Below, one piece after another: positions 4,024-6,995 of a stretch of DNA of 6,995 bases. How positions within the stretch are numbered: the first letter of the stretch is position 1; the number at the start of each line of letters is the position of its first letter. The DNA comes from Pseudomonadota bacterium. Its GTDB lineage: Bacteria; Pseudomonadota; Gammaproteobacteria; Steroidobacterales; Steroidobacteraceae. The stretch covers positions 1 to 6,995 of the forward strand of contig JAKAFQ010000225.1 of NCBI GenBank assembly GCA_021817875.1. The letters run 5' to 3'. A program made the position numbers and the translations under genes. The notes below the pieces were generated by a model. The model saw only the letters and a program-made list of their open reading frames with translations, had not been told where the DNA came from and made no database searches.

Positions 4024-4650
4024 CTACACGTGGAGGAGGAAGTGATTCAGGATCGTAAACACCACCCCCAACCCCGCAACCACCACGCCGACCTTCCATT
4101 GAAGCTGATTGATCCCGCCGCGCAAATTGGCGATCTCGGTCCTGAGGCCGGCGATTTCCGTTCTCATCTCGGTCCTGAGGTCGGCGATCTCGGTCTTGAG
4201 ACCTGCCACTTCCGTTCTCATCTCGGTCCTGAGGTCGGCGATCTCGGTCTTGAGACCTGCCACTTCCGTTCTCATCTCGGTCCTGAGGTCGGCGATCCCG
4301 GTCTTGAGACCTGCCACTTCCGTTCTCATCTCGGTCCGCAGGTCGGCGATCTCGGTCTTGAGACCTGCCACTTCCGTTCTCATCTCGGTCCGCAGGTCGG
4401 CGATCTCGGTCTTGAGACCTGCCACTTCCGTTCTCATCTCGGTCCGCAGGTCGGCGATCTCGGTCCTGAGATCCGCCACCGCGGTCTTCAGCTCCGTGCG
4501 CAGCGCAACACCCAGCTCCCGCACGTCTGACCGCGTAGCGACGTCCGTATGATCCAGCGCTTCGGCCAAGGCGCGCGCCTGAGCGTCTGCGAGCTTCGCA
4601 TCGACCCCGGCCGCCTTCAGCGCATCGGAATACTTGAAGACATTGAACAT
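4024..4650 (-). CDS. DUF1640/CCDC90-like membrane-anchored coiled-coil protein with 18-residue tandem repeats
   Basis: A 208-residue protein. The N-terminal head MFNVFKYSDALKAAG (1-15), followed by Ala-rich helix AKLADAQARALAEAL (18-32), resembles bacterial DUF1640/CCDC90 proteins, relatives of the mitochondrial MCUR1 family. A long charged coiled-coil stalk follows (about 37-185). It contains about five near-identical 18-residue units reading TEIADLRTEMRTEVAGLK, with degenerate units at each end. A single hydrophobic helix, WKVGVVVAGLGVVFTILNHFLL (185-206), ends the chain, so the protein is probably a tail-anchored inner-membrane protein with the stalk in the cytoplasm. ATG at 4650 is preferred because it begins the family-like head; GTG at 4662 in the same frame would add four residues. 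One repeat has Gly in place of Glu. The specific role is unknown. Confidence 0.8.
   Translation of the reverse strand: MFNVFKYSDALKAAGVDAKLADAQARALAEALDHTDVATRSDVRELGVALRTELKTAVADLRTEIADLRTEMRTEVAGLKTEIADLRTEMRTEVAGLKTEIADLRTEMRTEVAGLKTGIADLRTEMRTEVAGLKTEIADLRTEMRTEVAGLKTEIADLRTEMRTEIAGLRTEIANLRGGINQLQWKVGVVVAGLGVVFTILNHFLLHV
4114..4491 (-). repeat. 54-bp tandem repeat array inside the coiled-coil gene
   Basis: Five near-identical 54-base units begin at 4168, 4222, 4276, 4330 and 4384 (array core 4168-4437). A degenerate unit in the same phase lies on each side (4114-4167 and 4438-4491). Units 1-3 on the plus strand begin CTCGGTCCTGAG and units 4-5 begin CTCGGTCCGCAG. The third carries a single change that turns Glu into Gly. 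The near-identity at DNA level, including silent sites, points to recent duplication and probable length variation between strains. Confidence 0.95.
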
Positions 4651-4662
4651 GTGTGCCGCCAC

Positions 4663-4938
4663 GTCCGCGTCCCCCGCAGCGTATCAGACTCCTGCGATCC
4701 GGCCCAGCGCATCGCAACGCGCCCCGCCGCTCTCCTCGCGCAGCCCATTGCACCACACGCCCGAGCCCCGCGGCAGGGGGCAAATCGAGCGTGTTCATTA
4801 CATTATGCGGGGCCCCGCAGACCGTCGGTTGGGTACTTCTGACGCGTCAGCAGACGTGTCAGTTGACGGTTGACCAAGCGTCCCGCTCAACGTCCTCCGC
4901 ACACGTCGCGATGTGACGTCGGGCGTCCTCAAAACGGG
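4663..4938. other. Intergenic region between divergent genes, with palindromes
   Basis: About 300 bases separate the divergent starts of the coiled-coil gene and the protease gene, so both must be expressed from here. It holds a 14-bp perfect palindrome, TGCGGGGCCCCGCA (4806-4819), and the 12-base repeat cluster at 4839-4874. I see no gene; short plus-strand frames are Pro/Arg/Ser-rich shadows. No clear -35/-10 pair for the minus-strand gene was found. Confidence 0.5.
4839..4874. promoter_or_regulatory. Three adjacent 12-base operator-like repeats
   Basis: Consecutive 12-mers CTGACGCGTCAG (4839-4850, a perfect palindrome), CAGACGTGTCAG (4851-4862) and TTGACGGTTGAC (4863-4874) share a GACG core, with TCAG ending the first two. 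They form a tandem series about one helical turn apart. A cluster like this in a divergent intergenic region suggests cooperative binding of a regulator; the bound protein is unknown. Confidence 0.4.
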
Positions 4939-4944
4939 TAGAAT
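4939..4944 (+). promoter_or_regulatory. Putative -10 box of the protease gene
   Basis: TAGAAT matches five of six consensus bases and lies seven bases before the ATG at 4952, which would put the transcript start at the start codon. No good -35 box stands at the proper distance; the nearest candidate, GTGACG (4913-4918), is 20 bases away. Confidence 0.35.
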
Positions 4945-4951
4945 AGGGTTC

Positions 4952-6160
4952 ATGCGTGGCCTTCACCTGATGCGGATCGCGGGCATCGACATCACCCTCG
5001 ACTGGAGCCTGCTGATCATTTTCGCGCTCATCGTCACCGGGCTCGCCACGGACCTGTTCCCGCACTGGCACCCGCAGTGGAGCGCCGCAACGACCTGGCT
5101 CACCGCGCTCGCCGCGGCCGTGCTGTTCTTCGTCTCCGTGCTCGCCCACGAGCTGTCCCACTCACTCGTCGGCCGCGCCAACGGCATCCGGGTCCGGCGC
5201 ATCACGCTGTACGTGTTCGGCGGCATGGCGCAAATCGAGCACGAGCCCGGACGCTGGCCGGCGGAACTGTGGATGGCGATCGTCGGGCCGCTGACCAGTC
5301 TCGCCATCGGCGTGCTGTGCCTGATCGGCGCCCGCTCCGGCCTGCCGGCCACGGCGGTGACGGGCCTCGCGGACGTGCAGCGCCTGCTCTCCCGGCTCGA
5401 CCCCGGGCGGACGCTGCTGCTGTGGCTCGGGCAGATCAATGTCATCCTGGCGGTGTTCAACCTCGTGCCGGCCTTCCCGCTCGACGGCGGCCGGGTGCTG
5501 CGGGCGCTGCTGTGGGGCGCCACGCACGATCTGCGCCGCGCCACGCGCTGGGCCTCGGCGCTTGGGCAGGCCTTCGCCTGGCTGCTGATCGGCGCCGGCC
5601 TCGCCATGGTGCTCGGGCTGTCGGTGCCGGTCCTCGGCAGCGGGGCGATCAATGGCCTGTGGCTCGCCTTCATCGGCTGGTTTCTGAACAACGCCGCGCT
5701 GATGAGCTACCGCCAGCTGCTCACGCGGGAGCTGCTGCAGGACGTGGCGGTCTCGCGGCTCATGCTCACCCACATCGAGGTCGTGCCGCCGCAACTGCCG
5801 CTCGAGACGCTCATCGACGCCTACCTGGCGCGCAGCGATCAGCGCGCCTTTCCGGTCGTCGACGCGCAGGACCGGTTCGTGGGCATGGTGTTCCAACACG
5901 ACATCGAGCGCATCACCCCGGAGCAGCGGCGCACCATGAGCGCGCGGGACGCGATGCGACCGCCCGATCAGCTCGCGGTGGCGCGCCCGGACGACGATGC
6001 GCTCGACGTGCTCAACCTGCTGGCGCAGCGGGACATCAACCAGGTGCCGGTGCTCGCCGAGGACCGGGTCATCGGCCTGGTGCGCCGCGCCGACATCGTG
6101 CGCTGGCTGGCGCTGCACGGCGCCACCCCTCGACCGCCGACCGCGCGCCCGTCCCCGTAG
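4952..6160 (+). CDS. Site-2 protease family (M50) intramembrane metalloprotease with two CBS domains
   Basis: A 402-residue polytopic membrane enzyme that cuts substrates within the lipid bilayer using zinc. Membrane helices appear at about 18-34, 48-66, 106-127, 156-175 and 205-250. The second helix carries the zinc and catalytic motif HELSH (His66, Glu67, His70). FGGMAQI (89-95) follows, and the second signature NLVPAFPLDGGR (170-181) supplies the third zinc ligand, Asp178. The cytosolic C-terminal part has two CBS domains (about 266-322 and 331-388), the usual S2P-CBS layout, which senses adenine nucleotides or energy state in characterised relatives. All catalytic residues are present and the length is typical. 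The ATG at 4952 gives the normal short N-terminus before IAGIDI; GTG 4913 is less likely because it would precede the -10 box, and ATG 4970 remains possible. The substrate is unknown; an anti-sigma factor is a common target in the family. Confidence 0.9.
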   Translation: MRGLHLMRIAGIDITLDWSLLIIFALIVTGLATDLFPHWHPQWSAATTWLTALAAAVLFFVSVLAHELSHSLVGRANGIRVRRITLYVFGGMAQIEHEPGRWPAELWMAIVGPLTSLAIGVLCLIGARSGLPATAVTGLADVQRLLSRLDPGRTLLLWLGQINVILAVFNLVPAFPLDGGRVLRALLWGATHDLRRATRWASALGQAFAWLLIGAGLAMVLGLSVPVLGSGAINGLWLAFIGWFLNNAALMSYRQLLTRELLQDVAVSRLMLTHIEVVPPQLPLETLIDAYLARSDQRAFPVVDAQDRFVGMVFQHDIERITPEQRRTMSARDAMRPPDQLAVARPDDDALDVLNLLAQRDINQVPVLAEDRVIGLVRRADIVRWLALHGATPRPPTARPSP

Positions 6161-6173
6161 CCGCCGCGGGGAA

Positions 6174-6191
6174 GCCCGGAGTGCGCCGGGC
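6174..6191. terminator. Possible short hairpin between convergent genes
   Basis: GCCCGG (6174-6179) and CCGGGC (6186-6191) form a 6-bp GC stem with a six-base loop just after the protease stop. No T-tract follows on either strand, so it is only a weak candidate. The rest of 6161-6262 shows nothing recognisable. Confidence 0.25.
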
Positions 6192-6262
6192 GGATCCCGG
6201 CGAGGAAGGCGACCCGGTTACGGTGCGCCTCGATCGGCCGCCCACCGGACGCTGGTGTCCGA

Positions 6263-6995
6263 TTACGGCCGCGCCACCGTGCTGCCGAGCGTCTCGCGGA
6301 TGCCGTCATTGCGTGTGTGCAGCGCGGCGCTGTTCCAGCCGCCGCCCACGGCATCGATCAGATCGACGCTCGCCACCAGGCGCTGGCTCTGCAGGTTCAC
6401 CAGGGTGATTTCGGCGGTGAGCCGCGCGGTCTGGGCGCTGAGCAGCGTCGCGTAGTCGGCCACGCCCGCCTTGTACTGGTTGAGCGTCAGGGTCTCGGCC
6501 CGGCCGGCATCCTCGACCGCCTGGCGCTCCTGCGCATGCTCGTTCTGCAGGAAGTGCAGCGTCGCCAGATCGTTCTCGACCTGCTGAAAGGCGCTGAGCA
6601 CCGTCTGCCGGTAATTGGCCACCGCCTCGTCGTAGCTGGCCCGTGCCTCGCGCGTCTGCGCGAGCGTCGCCCCGCCGTTGAACAGGTTCTCGGCGAGCGA
6701 GGGACCGAAGGACCACACCGCGTTGCTGGCGCGGATCAGGTTCGAGAGCGAGGCGGAATCGAAGTCATACGAGCCCGAGAGCGTCACGCTCGGGAACCAG
6801 CCCGCCTCGGCCACGCCGATCCCGGCATTGGCGCTCGCCATGGCGCGTTCGGCGGCGGCCACGTCCGGTCGGCGCAGCAGCACCCGCGACGGCACGCCGG
6901 CCGGCACCACCGGCACGCTCGCCGCGAGACGGCCCCGGGCGAGGGTGAGCTGCGAGGGCGCCTCGCCGATCAGCACCGCGAGGGCGTGCTCCAGG
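6263..6995 (-). CDS. NodT-family RND efflux outer-membrane protein, C-terminal part (5' end outside window)
   Basis: The frame runs in from the right edge and ends with TGA at 6263; 243 residues are present, about half of a normal 450-500 residue TolC-like protein. Reading in from the edge: LEHALAVLIGEAPS, then PAGVPSRVLLRRPDVAAAERAMASANAGIGVAEAGWFPSVTLSG, the conserved repeat-two signature of the NodT/OprM family. GPSLAENLFNGG and the long helix pair AVANYRQTVLSAFQQVENDLATL and LTLNQYKAGVADYATLLSAQ follow. These build the periplasmic alpha-barrel of a trimeric exit duct that works with an RND pump and a membrane-fusion protein, which are probably encoded beyond the right edge. Any signal peptide and lipobox would lie outside the window. 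It is convergent with the protease and likely unrelated to it in function. Confidence 0.92.
   Translation of the reverse strand, partial: LEHALAVLIGEAPSQLTLARGRLAASVPVVPAGVPSRVLLRRPDVAAAERAMASANAGIGVAEAGWFPSVTLSGSYDFDSASLSNLIRASNAVWSFGPSLAENLFNGGATLAQTREARASYDEAVANYRQTVLSAFQQVENDLATLHFLQNEHAQERQAVEDAGRAETLTLNQYKAGVADYATLLSAQTARLTAEITLVNLQSQRLVASVDLIDAVGGGWNSAALHTRNDGIRETLGSTVARP

Noticed and set aside
4168..4437. CRISPR array
   Set aside because: The 54-bp units are contiguous, with no unique spacers, and keep an open reading frame.
3979..4552. Plus-strand frames across the repeat array (Cys/His-rich or Ser/Val-rich repeats)
   Set aside because: These are antisense shadows of the same 54-bp units. 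They lack ribosome sites and the composition fits no real repeat protein.
3731..4798. 355-residue minus-strand frame with D-R-D-R-R-P repeats
   Set aside because: It is an off-frame reading of the 54-bp repeat array. The overlapping frame has a family-like head, coiled-coil periodicity and a C-terminal membrane helix.
5077..6408. 443-residue plus-strand frame across the protease gene
   Set aside because: It is an Arg/Ala/Gly-rich out-of-frame reading of the well-supported M50 protease gene.

Overview
The window is high-GC DNA from a Gram-negative bacterium. A NodT-type outer-membrane efflux protein, a CBS-fused site-2 protease and the codon bias suggest a proteobacterium, probably a gammaproteobacterium; this is inference, as no rRNA or other taxonomic marker is present. 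Both ends cut through genes.

Layout: (1) 3-581 (+) is the C-terminal part of a probably exported beta-rich protein. (2) 582-957 has no gene but holds a large inverted repeat and the start of a duplicated leader. (3) 1004-1631 (+) is a two-gene toxin-antitoxin operon of the TumE (DUF6516)/TumA type, under a perfect 21-bp inverted repeat that runs from the -35 box to the base before the toxin start codon. (4) 1632-2055 has no intact gene. It contains a decayed second copy (1812-2030) of the same leader plus the first codons of the toxin gene, with a stop at codon 2 and a CCTCTT hexamer expansion. (5) 2110-3145 (+) is a second two-gene module: a ribbon-helix-helix (RHH) protein with a long C-terminal extension, then a DUF6036/AbiEii-like nucleotidyltransferase, behind its own 12-bp inverted repeat. 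(6) 3266-3706 (-) encodes a small protein with an unbroken heptad coiled coil, with a good promoter, a 5'-UTR hairpin and a strong ribosome site. (7) 4024-4650 (-) encodes a DUF1640/CCDC90-like coiled-coil protein with a C-terminal membrane anchor, whose stalk is made of near-identical 54-bp (18-residue) tandem repeats. (8) 4952-6160 (+) is an M50 site-2 protease with two CBS domains. (9) 6263-6995 (-) is the C-terminal part of a NodT-family outer-membrane efflux protein, convergent with the protease.

The most interesting part is 860-3145, a small island of toxin-antitoxin-like modules. The TumEA operon, the decayed leader copy and the RHH-nucleotidyltransferase operon all carry TATTGACA, with the TTGACA 35-36 nt upstream of the start codon, inside or beside an inverted repeat and without a Shine-Dalgarno sequence. 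This suggests leaderless, self-repressed transcripts and a leader onto which different modules have been placed. In both operons the second gene instead has the same internal ribosome site, AGGTGG. The two adjacent coiled-coil genes (3266-4650) are a second unusual pair: one is a strict heptad coil, the other an 18-residue repeat that combines a heptad with a hendecad.
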